A stretch of DNA of 64,000 nucleotides from JAYKGU01 sp035285585 (GTDB lineage: Bacteria > Cyanobacteriota > Cyanobacteriia > CAKZMO01). The notes beneath the pieces were generated by a model. It ran no database searches. It worked only from the letters and a program-made list of their open reading frames with translations, and was not told the origin of the DNA. A program made the translations under genes and the position numbers. Shown here in pieces: positions 7,636 to 16,592 of this stretch. The stretch lies in assembly GCA_035285585.1 (NCBI GenBank), contig JAYKGU010000293.1, positions 21,681 to 85,680 of the forward strand, in the 5' to 3' direction. Within the stretch, counting starts at the first letter, position 1. Every line of letters starts with the position of its first letter.

Positions 7636-10623
7636 CTACCGCGATCTGCAGCGATCGCCCCCCAAACCAACCGCATTGGGAACCGGCGCAGCCTGCGCGA
7701 CCAGCTGAATTTGGCCCTGGGAATCCCGCTGCCAGCCCTGTGCTTCGACGAACGGGGAGGGGCGATCGCCCGCTGACTCAGAGACAGAATTAGAGAATCG
7801 ATGCCCACTGGGAGAATTTCCGACGGGATCCGGACGGGCTGCGGCCATTTCAATTCGGCGCAGGTCATCCCAGGGGGCAAAGGCCTGCGCGCTATCGGGG
7901 GCAGGGGGGAGGCCGCCCCGACCCGTCACAACAAATTCCCCTTGCTCTTCGGCTGCAATGCCGCCCGTGCTGCAGTTTTGGGCGATGAGGCGGGCGGCAT
8001 CGATGAGATTGGTGGGCAGAGCCACCAGGCCCCGGCTGGGGTCAATTTCCAGGCGGGTGATGGTTACGGTGCCAGCAAGGCCAAACTGGGAGCTGGCGTC
8101 GATGTCATTGGTGCCATTGTTGGGGATGGCCCGCCGCTCCTCCAGGCCAAACAGCCCCTGGGTGGTGATTTGGATGGCCCCGCCCTGACCCTCTACGGCA
8201 TTGGCAATGATGTCGCTGTCCTGGTCAGGGATGGCGGCGATAAACCCGCTGGCGTTGTCGATGGTGACGTTGCCGCCGTTTGCCTCTGCAAATGCCTGAG
8301 CGGAAATGAGACTGCGATCGCCCATTGCCAGCAACGCCACGCCACTCATCTCAATGTTGGCACCGCTCCCGTCCGCAGGGGTGGTGCCCGTCTCCGCCGT
8401 GAGCTGGCCTTGTTGGAGGGCGATCGTATTGGCCCGGATCAGCAGATTGCCCGCCTGCCCCTGGGGGCTGCTGACCGTAACCTGGGCACCGTCCAGAACA
8501 ACGAGCCGTTCGGCGTCGATCTGCAAATCTCCGGCGATGCCGCCAGCGGTGGCCTCCACGGAAATCTGGCTGCCCTCCCCCGCCAGCAGCAGATCACCAT
8601 TGGCAACGGTGAGGCGGAGCTGTCCGGCCTGCCCGCTGCGGGTGGCGGCGGAAATCTCGCTGCCGTTGGTGAGCCGCACCTGGTCGGCAATTTGCAGGCG
8701 GACGTTGGCCCCCTGTCCGGCGTCGGTTTCCGCTGTGAGTACTGCGTTGTCCATTTGCAGGGAGTCGGCCTGGAAGGTAAGCTGTCCGGCCTGGGCGATC
8801 GCCTCACTGCTGACGGTCACTTCGCCCCCCGCCGCTAAATCCACCTGACGGGCAGTAACCGTCAGGCTCCCCGCCGCCCCACCCGCCGTTGGCCCCTCAT
8901 CAAAAGAGGCGGCGCGAATCTGGCCGTTCCTGCGCACCTGGAGCCGCTCCACCTCCAGCCGCACCGAGCCGCCCTGCCCCGCCCCAAAGTTATCCGCCGA
9001 AATGCGGGCACCATCTTCAACCACCAGCCTGTCCGTAGTGAGGGTCAGGGTACCGGCATCGTTGCGTGCCCCCCGTTCCGCCGAAACCAGAATGCCGCTG
9101 ATGTTGTCGTCGCGATCGATGGGGGCCGTGCCGCTCAGGCGCACCAGGCGGGGGGCATTGATCACCAGGTCGCCGCCCCGCCCCTCGCTGCGAGCCGCCG
9201 TAGAAACCTGGGCACCGTCCAAAATCACGAGCCTGGGGGTGGTCAGCGTCAGGGTGCCACCGTCCCCGGTTGCCCCCTCCTCCACCTGGGCAAAGATGCC
9301 GCTGGCGATCAGCAGATCCTGGGGCCAGCGACCAATCACCTGGATAGACTCAGCAGCCTGAATGTCGATGGAGCCTGCCCGCCCCGCCCCCAGGGTAGCC
9401 GTGGAGATTTGGGCACCGTCTTGCAGCAGGAGGCGATCGCTCTCCACCACCAGCCGCCCCCCATCCCCCGTCACACCGGCACAGTTTTGGTTACAGGCCC
9501 GGGCAAAGAGGCCGCTGGGCGTCTGGGACAAAGCGCCCACCAGCTCAACGTCCGCACTGCGCACGATCAAATCCACTCCCCGCCCCGTGCCTTCCGTAGT
9601 GGTGGAAATTTGCGCCCCGTCCCGCAGCACCAGTCGCGGTGTCTCCACCAGGAGAATGCCCGCATTCTCGCCCGTGGCGTCGCCCTGGACTTCGTTAAAG
9701 ATGCCCGTCAGCGGCTCGGTGGTTTCTCCCACCAGCTCAATCTGCTCGGAGGCGCGCAGCACCACCGCCCCCGCTGGCCCCGTCGCCGCAATGGATTGAA
9801 TGAAACTGCTGTCCCGTAGCCCAATCCGCCGCCCCTGGATCTGAATATCGCCCCCGGTGATGCCCCCCGCCCCCAGAATGCTGCCCTCCAGAAACTGCAC
9901 GTCCCGAAATGCCGGGAGCGCATCGTAGGCCAGCCGGAGCTGCGCCCCGCCAATGTCCAGCGCCACCCGACCGTTATCCGCCACACCACCCACCTCAATC
10001 CGCCCCAGGGGAGCGGTGACGATGCCGCCCCGCAGCGTCACATCGCCGCCGACCAGGGCCACCGTTGCCCCACTGCCCCCCTGCAACTGCGCCCCCGTAA
10101 GCTGCAAAGCCCCCGGATTGGCCCCAAACTGGAGACCGATGGGCACACTCACCGTCAGCAGGGGACTTGCTCCGGGATTGGTGGCACTGAACTGAAACGA
10201 GTCGGCAAACTCAAGGGCCGCCGCAGTGGTCGCCAGAAACGAGCCGCCAATGTCGAGTCGGGCGTTTTCCTGAAAGACAATGCCGTTGGGGTTGATCAGA
10301 AACAGGTTGGCGGTGCCGTTGGCCTGGATCAGGCCATCAATGGTAGATACGCCGTTGCCCGTGATCCGGCTGATGATGTGGGCGATCGCCCCCGACTGGT
10401 CAAAATAGGCCCGCCCATTGCGCGGCACGGAAAACTGTTCAAAGCTGTGAAACAAATTTGCCCCCCGCGCAGTCCCCCCCGTAATCACACAGTCCGTACA
10501 GTTGGGTGGCACGATAGACGGATTGGGCAGGGTGGCGTCGGGGATGATCTGGGCGATCGCCGGAGCCGACCCACCCATCAGCACCATCCCGGTCAGGCTC
10601 AGCGTCACAAGCGGTTGAAACAT
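7636..10623 (-). CDS. Two-partner-secretion exoprotein with filamentous haemagglutinin N-terminal domain
   Basis: 995 residues. A signal peptide ends at about AIAQ (residue 25). Residues about 35-170 carry the haemagglutinin TPS domain signature (GGTARGANLFHSFEQFSV, LFLINPNGIVFQENARLDIGGSF). The rest is a long beta-helix of repeating L-x-V-x-G/D-GAQ-I-S units, many reading as DGAQISTxT followed by GRGG. Such proteins cross the outer membrane through a dedicated TpsB (FhaC-like) pore and act as adhesins or shed surface proteins. No TpsB gene lies nearby, so the partner must be elsewhere. The last 100 residues lose the repeat pattern. Start ATG at 10623 gives the intact signal peptide. Confidence 0.9.
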   Translation of the reverse strand: MFQPLVTLSLTGMVLMGGSAPAIAQIIPDATLPNPSIVPPNCTDCVITGGTARGANLFHSFEQFSVPRNGRAYFDQSGAIAHIISRITGNGVSTIDGLIQANGTANLFLINPNGIVFQENARLDIGGSFLATTAAALEFADSFQFSATNPGASPLLTVSVPIGLQFGANPGALQLTGAQLQGGSGATVALVGGDVTLRGGIVTAPLGRIEVGGVADNGRVALDIGGAQLRLAYDALPAFRDVQFLEGSILGAGGITGGDIQIQGRRIGLRDSSFIQSIAATGPAGAVVLRASEQIELVGETTEPLTGIFNEVQGDATGENAGILLVETPRLVLRDGAQISTTTEGTGRGVDLIVRSADVELVGALSQTPSGLFARACNQNCAGVTGDGGRLVVESDRLLLQDGAQISTATLGAGRAGSIDIQAAESIQVIGRWPQDLLIASGIFAQVEEGATGDGGTLTLTTPRLVILDGAQVSTAARSEGRGGDLVINAPRLVRLSGTAPIDRDDNISGILVSAERGARNDAGTLTLTTDRLVVEDGARISADNFGAGQGGSVRLEVERLQVRRNGQIRAASFDEGPTAGGAAGSLTVTARQVDLAAGGEVTVSSEAIAQAGQLTFQADSLQMDNAVLTAETDAGQGANVRLQIADQVRLTNGSEISAATRSGQAGQLRLTVANGDLLLAGEGSQISVEATAGGIAGDLQIDAERLVVLDGAQVTVSSPQGQAGNLLIRANTIALQQGQLTAETGTTPADGSGANIEMSGVALLAMGDRSLISAQAFAEANGGNVTIDNASGFIAAIPDQDSDIIANAVEGQGGAIQITTQGLFGLEERRAIPNNGTNDIDASSQFGLAGTVTITRLEIDPSRGLVALPTNLIDAARLIAQNCSTGGIAAEEQGEFVVTGRGGLPPAPDSAQAFAPWDDLRRIEMAAARPDPVGNSPSGHRFSNSVSESAGDRPSPFVEAQGWQRDSQGQIQLVAQAAPVPNAVGLGGDRCRSR

Positions 10624-10728
10624 AGTTAACGTTCCCCGGTATTAGAAGGGTAAGGTGCATGATTTTGTGTACTAACCTGCAGGGGCGAAACGTTGAATTT
10701 ATTTGATTCCCCTTTTTTGTTTTGCCTC

Positions 10729-12822
10729 CTATGAAAAGAAGGCCCGTTGCAGCAAATCATTCTCCAAAATGTAGCCCAGGTCATTCACAGCCAGGGAGCC
10801 ATCCAGCAACAGAACAGCCAGATCCAGGGAAGCGGTGCGGGTGATGCTGTTGTCCGAAGAAACAAGGGTGTAGGTGACTACGCTACCGCTGCGGCTGGCG
10901 GTCAGGTTGCCTTCCGTAAAAGCGGCGGGCGGTGTAGCAAATGGGCCAGATTCAGAAAAAGTGGCGATCGCCCCTTGAAACACCCCCAAATTCCCAGCCC
11001 CATTGGTATCGGCAATAAAGGCCCCATCCTCAAGCCGATCCACCACTTTGAATTCTGTGGCGAACATTTCACTGCCACTCAAATCGGTGATGGTTTCTGA
11101 GTAAGTGAAAAAGGTTTGGGTTCCATAAACTGAGCCACCAAAAAAGCTAAAGCCGTCAAACACAGCGAATCTGAGCTGTAACAGATCCCGCTCTAAAATA
11201 TACGCAATCGAGTTGATAGCCTGGTTGATGTCAAAATTTTCGATAGGGTCAAACGGATCGGAAAAGTCAAGTCTGATAACCTTAGCGGGTGTTGTCGAGG
11301 CTGGGGCCAAAATACGGTACTCGATTGTGTTACGACCATCAAAGTCTTGATTCTTTAGCGGATCGTCAATCAACTCGGCAATTAGAGTTCCTGATTGGAA
11401 ACTAATAATTCCATTGGGGTCAAATGGATCCACAATATTTGTGAAGTCATTAGTACCAGCAAACTCGCCGCTTCCGGAATCGTAGGAAACGATTGCCCCA
11501 ATGAACTCTCCGACATCCGAGGCCAGGGCCGTGTCCAGAATTGGATTGCCATTGGCGTCCACACTAACTATGCTGAACTGCGACTCGATATTAGTTTCAT
11601 CTGAAGACGTTTGGGAGAACTGATTGCCCTTCTGGGCGGCGATCAGGGAAATATCGTCATCGGCGATGGTGGCGATCGCCTGGGACACTCCCAACTCAGC
11701 GTTGACAGGATTACTCAGCACCAGGGCAAAGGCTTCATTGCCTTCCTGCTCCAGGTCTCCCAGGATGGGAATCGTGACGGTTTGCATGGTTACGCCTGGA
11801 GCAAAGGTCACCGTACCGCTGCTGGCAGTGTAGTCACTTCCGGCGATCGCCGTTCCGTTAGCCGTTGCGTAGTTGACTTGAACGCTGGTGGCGCTGGTGG
11901 CACTCAGGGTCAGCGTAAACACGGCATTGGTAGTACCCGGGGTACCTTCTGGAACAACGATGTCACTAACCGAGATTTGCGGGGTTGGGGGAGGGGGTGG
12001 TGGCGGTGGTGGCGGTGGTGGCGGTGGGTCCATGCCGATGAAGTTAGCGGCGCTTAAGGTGGTGGCGTCAATGCCCTGGAGGATGGCGATCGCACTTCCC
12101 TGCACACGCACGATGGTATCCCCACCCTGTTGTTCGAGCTGCAAGTCGTTGAACTGGCTGGCCAGATCCCGGTTAATGCCGATTAAATCAAAGCCCACTT
12201 CAAAGTCGGTCACTAGATTGGCCGCAGCAGGCAAACTGCCTTGAGCCACCCAAAACTCGTCGGAGCCACTGCCGCCTACGAGCTGATCATTCGTGCCGCC
12301 AATGAGAATATCATTGCCGCCGCCGCCGTTCAGGATGTTTCTACCTCGGCCTCTCAGGGCATCCAGGATGTCATTGCCGCCATTGCCCAGCAGGCGATCG
12401 CCCTTCCTGGCAAACAGCTTGTCGTTGCCACCGCTGCCTTTGAAAAAATTTCTCCCTTTCCCTTTAATCCAGTCATCACCAGGGCCACCAACGGCCTTAT
12501 CTTTTTTCCCTGCACGGATTCTGTCGTCTCCCCGCAAGCCCTTAAGAATATCTTTTTTTCCTCTACGGGGGTCTTTGATGATGTCGTCGCCTGCAGTTGG
12601 GGATGAAGATTGCCGGTTGGCTGCAACTCTGATTTTTTCTCCTTGGGCGGCGCTGTCTATTAGGGAGTCAGAAACCTCAAGGGGAAGGCGAGAGAGCTGT
12701 GGCTCAGGTGATAGACCAGTTGGGGGATTGGGGTTAGGGGCGGAGTACAGCAAGCCATCGCTTTCGGACGCCAAATGCGACAGGGTAGTATCTAGCAACG
12801 ATCCAGAAAACTCAAATTCCAT
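10729..12822 (-). CDS. RTX and Calx-beta domain calcium-binding protein
   Basis: 697 residues without a classical signal peptide. Residues about 75-205 are RTX-like nonapeptides of the GGxGNDxL type, several basic or degenerate (KGLRGDDRI, GNGGNDILDAL, GGGGNDILIGG). A run of 14 prolines follows near residue 270, then a Calx-beta domain (ISVSDIVVPEG... NYATANGTAIAGSDYTASSG). The C-terminal 300 residues are an unknown beta-rich region. RTX proteins bind calcium and usually leave by type I secretion. It follows the exoprotein gene on the same strand, so both may be surface proteins. ATG at 12822. Confidence 0.85.
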   Translation of the reverse strand: MEFEFSGSLLDTTLSHLASESDGLLYSAPNPNPPTGLSPEPQLSRLPLEVSDSLIDSAAQGEKIRVAANRQSSSPTAGDDIIKDPRRGKKDILKGLRGDDRIRAGKKDKAVGGPGDDWIKGKGRNFFKGSGGNDKLFARKGDRLLGNGGNDILDALRGRGRNILNGGGGNDILIGGTNDQLVGGSGSDEFWVAQGSLPAAANLVTDFEVGFDLIGINRDLASQFNDLQLEQQGGDTIVRVQGSAIAILQGIDATTLSAANFIGMDPPPPPPPPPPPPPPTPQISVSDIVVPEGTPGTTNAVFTLTLSATSATSVQVNYATANGTAIAGSDYTASSGTVTFAPGVTMQTVTIPILGDLEQEGNEAFALVLSNPVNAELGVSQAIATIADDDISLIAAQKGNQFSQTSSDETNIESQFSIVSVDANGNPILDTALASDVGEFIGAIVSYDSGSGEFAGTNDFTNIVDPFDPNGIISFQSGTLIAELIDDPLKNQDFDGRNTIEYRILAPASTTPAKVIRLDFSDPFDPIENFDINQAINSIAYILERDLLQLRFAVFDGFSFFGGSVYGTQTFFTYSETITDLSGSEMFATEFKVVDRLEDGAFIADTNGAGNLGVFQGAIATFSESGPFATPPAAFTEGNLTASRSGSVVTYTLVSSDNSITRTASLDLAVLLLDGSLAVNDLGYILENDLLQRAFFS
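11984..12031. repeat. G/GGT-rich tract encoding polyproline
   Basis: Triplet-like GGT/GGC repeats inside the RTX gene encode the run of 14 prolines on the minus strand. Such tracts are prone to slippage, and the plus strand could form a G-quadruplex. Confidence 0.8.
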
Positions 12823-13000
12823 AGCAGTTGTCCTAAGGGCTTCCTACTTCTGCTCAATGCAACGCTCTCGGCTCTTCATCCTAACCCAGGTAAGGAGACC
12901 GACCATAAGCCCTCATGTTTGTTAACATCCCACTTTCGCCGCCTAATTTAAGCGGCTGGACATCAATAAAGCAGGTAGTACAGCACCCTACAGCAAGTAT

Positions 13001-13074
13001 GTTTTCCCCCAGTTAAACGGTTAGTAGGGGCCAATGGCCCTTTGCTCCCACGTCGTCGGGTCGGATCATTTTCA
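13001..13074 (-). repeat. Repeat family B, partial copy
   Basis: A reversed, truncated copy of the family seen complete at 31912-32014. The core with opposed AAACGGTT and GGCCAATGGCC segments is recognisable, but the TCTCC end is missing. Confidence 0.6.
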
Positions 13075-13078
13075 GGGG

Positions 13079-13216
13079 GGGTATTCACGTAAAGCGGGAC
13101 ACTTTCCCAAGAATAGAATTCAGGAGTCGGGAGCCAGAAGTCAGCTCTCTCCTGAATTCTGACTCCTGGCTTCTGGCTCCTGTCCAATCAGGATTTCCCG
13201 CCTTCAGTTGATACCC
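13079..13216 (-). repeat. Repeat family A, copy 1 (MITE-like)
   Basis: About 138 bp with imperfect ends GGTATTCACG and GTTGATACCC and an internal palindrome built from GAATTCAGGAGTC and CAGAAGTCAGC. It aligns in reverse orientation to the copies at 26817-26967 and 32709-32845. It contains no coding capacity. Confidence 0.85.
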
Positions 13217-13219
13217 ACC

Positions 13220-14692
13220 TTAAGCCGTCACCCAATTCACCAGAGTGCGCACCGGAAAGCCCGTTGCCCCTGGGTTGTTGTAGCCGCTTTCCTTCTCCGT
13301 CCACACCGGGCCGGCCACGTCCAGATGTACCCACGGTGTTTCCTTGACGAACTGCTTCAGGAACAGGGCGGCGGTAATGGCTCCGCCCGCACGGGGGCCG
13401 GTGTTTTTCATGTCGGCCACGACGGATTTCATGCCCTCAAAGTATTTTTCCTCCATGGGCATGCGCCAGAACTTTTCCCCTGCCAGTTCAGCCGCCTGGA
13501 GGAGTTCGTCAGCCAGGGTACTATTTTCGGTCCACAGGCCCGAAATGTTATCCCCCAGAGCAACGATGCAGGCTCCCGTGAGGGTGGCCAGATCGACGAT
13601 TGCATCTACCCCCAATTTGTCGGCAAATACCAGGGCATCCGCCAGGGTCAGCCGTCCCTCCGCGTCCGTATTGTTGACCTCGATGGTTTTGCCGTTGGAC
13701 GCCGTGAGGATGTCGCCGGGGTGCATGGCCCGACCGCTCACCATGTTCTCAGTGGCGGCGCTGATGAAGTGAACTTCCACATCGGGCTTGATCTGGGCGA
13801 TCGCCTTTGCTGCCCCCAGGGTAGCTCCGGCACCGCCCATATCGGTTTTCATCATCTCAATGCCGCTGCCGGTGGGCTTCAGGTTGAGACCACCGCTGTC
13901 AAAGGTCAGCCCCTTGCCGACGATGGCCAGCTTGCGGCGGGGTGTGCCCTCCGGCTTGTAGGTGAGGTGGATAAACTTGGGGGGCAGGTCGGAAGCCTGG
14001 GCCACGCCCAAAAAGGCACCCATGCCCAGCTTTTCGCACTCTTCCCGCTCCAGAATTTCTAGCTCCAGGCCGTATTCGTTGGCGATCGCCATGGCCGTTT
14101 CTGCCAGCACCACCGGCGTCACCACATTGGCGGGAGCCGCCACCAGTTCCCGCGCCAGAATTACCCCCAAGCAAATTTGCTGGGCGCGACGAATGGCCGC
14201 CGCCTGATCTCCCAACTCCAGCAGTTCAATGACCTGAGTGGGATTGCCCTGGTCGTCTTCATCCGACTTAAAGCGCAGGTCACGATGCAGAGCCAGATCC
14301 GCTCCCTCGACCATGGCCTGGGCACTCAGGCTGGCGTCTCCTTTCCAGATGGGTAGGCTAAAGCCCACCTGTTTACACTTCGCCTGAGCCATCAACCGGG
14401 CAGCGGCGGCGGCTCCCTGGCGCAGGGATTCTAGGCCATAGTCATCTGCCTTCCCCAGGCCAACGAGGGCTACCTTGCGAATGGGACTGCCCGCCCCCAC
14501 GCGAGTGACGGCACTGCTGCCGACGCTGCCCTTGAACTTGGTTTCTTCAATCAGCTCGGTCAACACCCCAGACAGTTTCTGATCCAGATCGGCCAGATCT
14601 CCAGCGAGGGGCAAGTTATCTTCAAACAGGCCAATGGCGAGACCGTCTCCCGACCATGTCAGCCGCGGCGTATCAATTCCTCGAAATTCCAT
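13220..14692 (-). CDS. pepA: Leucyl aminopeptidase (M17)
   Basis: 490 residues, normal for PepA. The signature NTDAEGRL (about residue 340) and the metal ligands around GKGLTFDSGGLNLK and MKTDMGGAG are present. It is a cytoplasmic, hexameric two-metal exopeptidase that removes N-terminal residues in peptide turnover. ATG at 14692. It stands alone: repeats separate it from the RTX gene downstream, and an 856-bp gap lies upstream. Confident. Confidence 0.97.
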   Translation of the reverse strand: MEFRGIDTPRLTWSGDGLAIGLFEDNLPLAGDLADLDQKLSGVLTELIEETKFKGSVGSSAVTRVGAGSPIRKVALVGLGKADDYGLESLRQGAAAAARLMAQAKCKQVGFSLPIWKGDASLSAQAMVEGADLALHRDLRFKSDEDDQGNPTQVIELLELGDQAAAIRRAQQICLGVILARELVAAPANVVTPVVLAETAMAIANEYGLELEILEREECEKLGMGAFLGVAQASDLPPKFIHLTYKPEGTPRRKLAIVGKGLTFDSGGLNLKPTGSGIEMMKTDMGGAGATLGAAKAIAQIKPDVEVHFISAATENMVSGRAMHPGDILTASNGKTIEVNNTDAEGRLTLADALVFADKLGVDAIVDLATLTGACIVALGDNISGLWTENSTLADELLQAAELAGEKFWRMPMEEKYFEGMKSVVADMKNTGPRAGGAITAALFLKQFVKETPWVHLDVAGPVWTEKESGYNNPGATGFPVRTLVNWVTA

Positions 14693-14854
14693 GCCAACGC
14701 TACCTGAACATACTCTTTATTATTCTTACCAGTATCGAACAATTCTCAAAAATCCGCTGAGGGAACGGCAGGCATTTTGACAGTAGGCGCAAGGCATGGA
14801 TGAAAAAAGGCAGGGCCGAATTTGGGGATGCGTCCTGTAGGGACAGAGGACCCT

Positions 14855-14940
14855 TTGCCCCTGCCGATTGAACGTTTGGTAAGGGCAAATGGCCATTTGC
14901 CCTTACATCGTCCGGTAGGATCATTCTCAAAAATCTCCTT
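14855..14940 (-). repeat. Repeat family B, copy 2
   Basis: A reversed copy ending in AAAAATCTCCTT at 14940, with the central palindrome GGGCAAATGGCCATTTGCCC. The other end is replaced by unrelated sequence. Confidence 0.75.
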
Positions 14941-14957
14941 ACACCAGTATTCAGCGC

Positions 14958-15017
14958 TAAAAAAAGACCATAAAGGCAGAAGCGACGCCTGAGCGCCTTT
15001 CGTACCCTTATGGTCTG
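14958..15017 (-). terminator. Rho-independent terminator (minus strand)
   Basis: On the minus strand, AGACCATAAGG pairs with CCTTTATGGTC across a branched loop that holds a smaller GGCG/CGCC helix. A run of seven T follows (14959-14965). It would end leftward transcription coming from 15067 or beyond. Confidence 0.75.
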
Positions 15018-15066
15018 ACCAGTTACTTTGGGAGGTCTCTTGGACAACTTGACGAATGCACTGGCC

Positions 15067-15306
15067 CTAGGCGGCTGCAACCTGATCCAGAACGTGCAGG
15101 TCAAAGAACTTGAGGGTTGCGGCCAGCCGGGACTCGTCCTCAGTGATGGCTTTCACTTCATTTAGCTTGTTCCCTGCACTTTTGTTGACGGTTAAACGTT
15201 CATCAGGATGCGAACTTTTCAGAATGCACAGGGCTATTTCAAAGTGACGTTTTGGCTGGCCACTCTGATGTTTCTTTCCTGATGAAAGGTGCGATCGCCC
15301 GGTGAT
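15067..15306 (-). pseudogene. Open frame without a start; possible gene remnant
   Basis: The frame stays open for 79 codons and ends in TAG at 15067, 50 bases before a good terminator on the same strand. The translation has normal protein composition (for example RHFEIALCILKSSHPDERL and DESRLAATLKFFDLHVLDQV), but no ATG, GTG or TTG opens it. A double ATG in another frame (near 15316) reads only 24 codons, so a frameshift may separate the two. I do not recognise the family. It could be a pseudogene or a chance frame. Confidence 0.35.
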
Positions 15307-15548
15307 TCATCATCAATGCGATCGCACTCTATTGGAATATAATTATCGCTCTGGGAAAAGACAAGTCAGATTCGTCAGATTCGTCAGAGGACTTTTGGGA
15401 GACTTTTTCAAGGTCAACCACCCTCAAGTTAACCACCATATCGGGTAGTTTCCGATGCAACCCCTGCAGATATTGGCTCAATGCAAAGAGAGAGTAGGGT
15501 AACACCGCCCTACTCCCTGCCACTAGAGCAAGGCCAGAAGCCGCTCCT

Positions 15549-16409
15549 TCAGTCGCTAGCTCTGACCATCATGCAGTCGAACTCAATCACCCGTAGTGTC
15601 GCATGTTCAAAGCTGACGGGATACATCCCCGCCAGTTCAAATCCGGCCTTTTCAAAGAAGGTCAGGCTATCGATCAAAGGAGGCATGCCTTGATAAATCG
15701 GGATCACCGATACTTCAGTTTGCAATGCCAGGATTGGGTCGGTCAGGTGGCCAAGCCCCTTGAAGACTTCCAGGTCATAGCCCTGGGTATCCATTTTCAG
15801 ATAGATCCTGGCTTGCTCCAGGTTGTCCACCATCTCGCCCAGCACCTCATCCAGCCGACGAACGGTAACGGTTTCTTCCCGACTACCCACCGAGCTTGCG
15901 CCGAAGCGTTCCTCGCACCAGGCGTTGGCCTTCAAAAACGAAGTGAAAACTGAGGAATCAGCCACATGAATTTGCTGCTTCCCATTCTCCTTACCTAAAG
16001 CCAACTGATACGTATCCCAGTTTGGGTCGCCTGCAGATGCGTTCTTCAGTTCCTCAAAAGTGGTCGATAGGGGTTCAAAAGAGATAATTTTGCCCTGGTA
16101 GCCGGTTCGCCGCAGATCTCTGGCGAACTGGCCCATATTTGCCCCAACATCCAGAACAGTATTGATTTGATACGTATCTAATATTGTTTTTAATCTTAAC
16201 TGCTGTAAATAATCATAAACCCCCTTGGTTCGGATCACCTCTTCCTTGGTTTGATCCGTTAAAAGCAGGCTTTCTGCGTAAAACACCTTCATATCGATGT
16301 TGTCTCTGGCAAACGCCAGATAGCTGGATCGGCCACGGCCACGGCGCTCAAAGTTGTAGCCACTAACAGCTTTGATGATTTGCTTCAAAGAACCCTTGAG
16401 TTTGCTCAT
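15549..16409 (-). CDS. FkbM-family SAM-dependent methyltransferase
   Basis: 286 residues. The SAM-binding motif I VLDVGANMGQFA lies near residue 87, followed by KIISFEPLSTTF and the FkbM-type segment IYLKMDTQGYDLEVFKGL. Members O-methylate sugars or polyketides and are common in surface-polysaccharide loci, which fits the glycosyltransferases and exporter to the right (18365-26371). ATG at 16409. An A/T-rich 180-bp gap separates it from menD upstream. Family is firm; substrate unknown. Confidence 0.9.
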   Translation of the reverse strand: MSKLKGSLKQIIKAVSGYNFERRGRGRSSYLAFARDNIDMKVFYAESLLLTDQTKEEVIRTKGVYDYLQQLRLKTILDTYQINTVLDVGANMGQFARDLRRTGYQGKIISFEPLSTTFEELKNASAGDPNWDTYQLALGKENGKQQIHVADSSVFTSFLKANAWCEERFGASSVGSREETVTVRRLDEVLGEMVDNLEQARIYLKMDTQGYDLEVFKGLGHLTDPILALQTEVSVIPIYQGMPPLIDSLTFFEKAGFELAGMYPVSFEHATLRVIEFDCMMVRASD

Positions 16410-16592
16410 AAAAAAACCAAAAGAGAACCTCCTTTACCAACACGGCAAATGCACCAGCAACTGCGCGATCGCCTCTCAATTTAAAGGGTGGGCGATCGCC
16501 CCTTCATCCAAATCACAGCAACCCCACTCGGTTATAACCTAAATTCCAGGCAATGCGATAGCTCCGTAGAACTTAACCGGTCAGCGCCCTCC

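Noticed and set aside
12241..12925. Plus-strand frames over the RTX repeats
   Set aside because: They are antisense shadows of the glycine-rich repeats.
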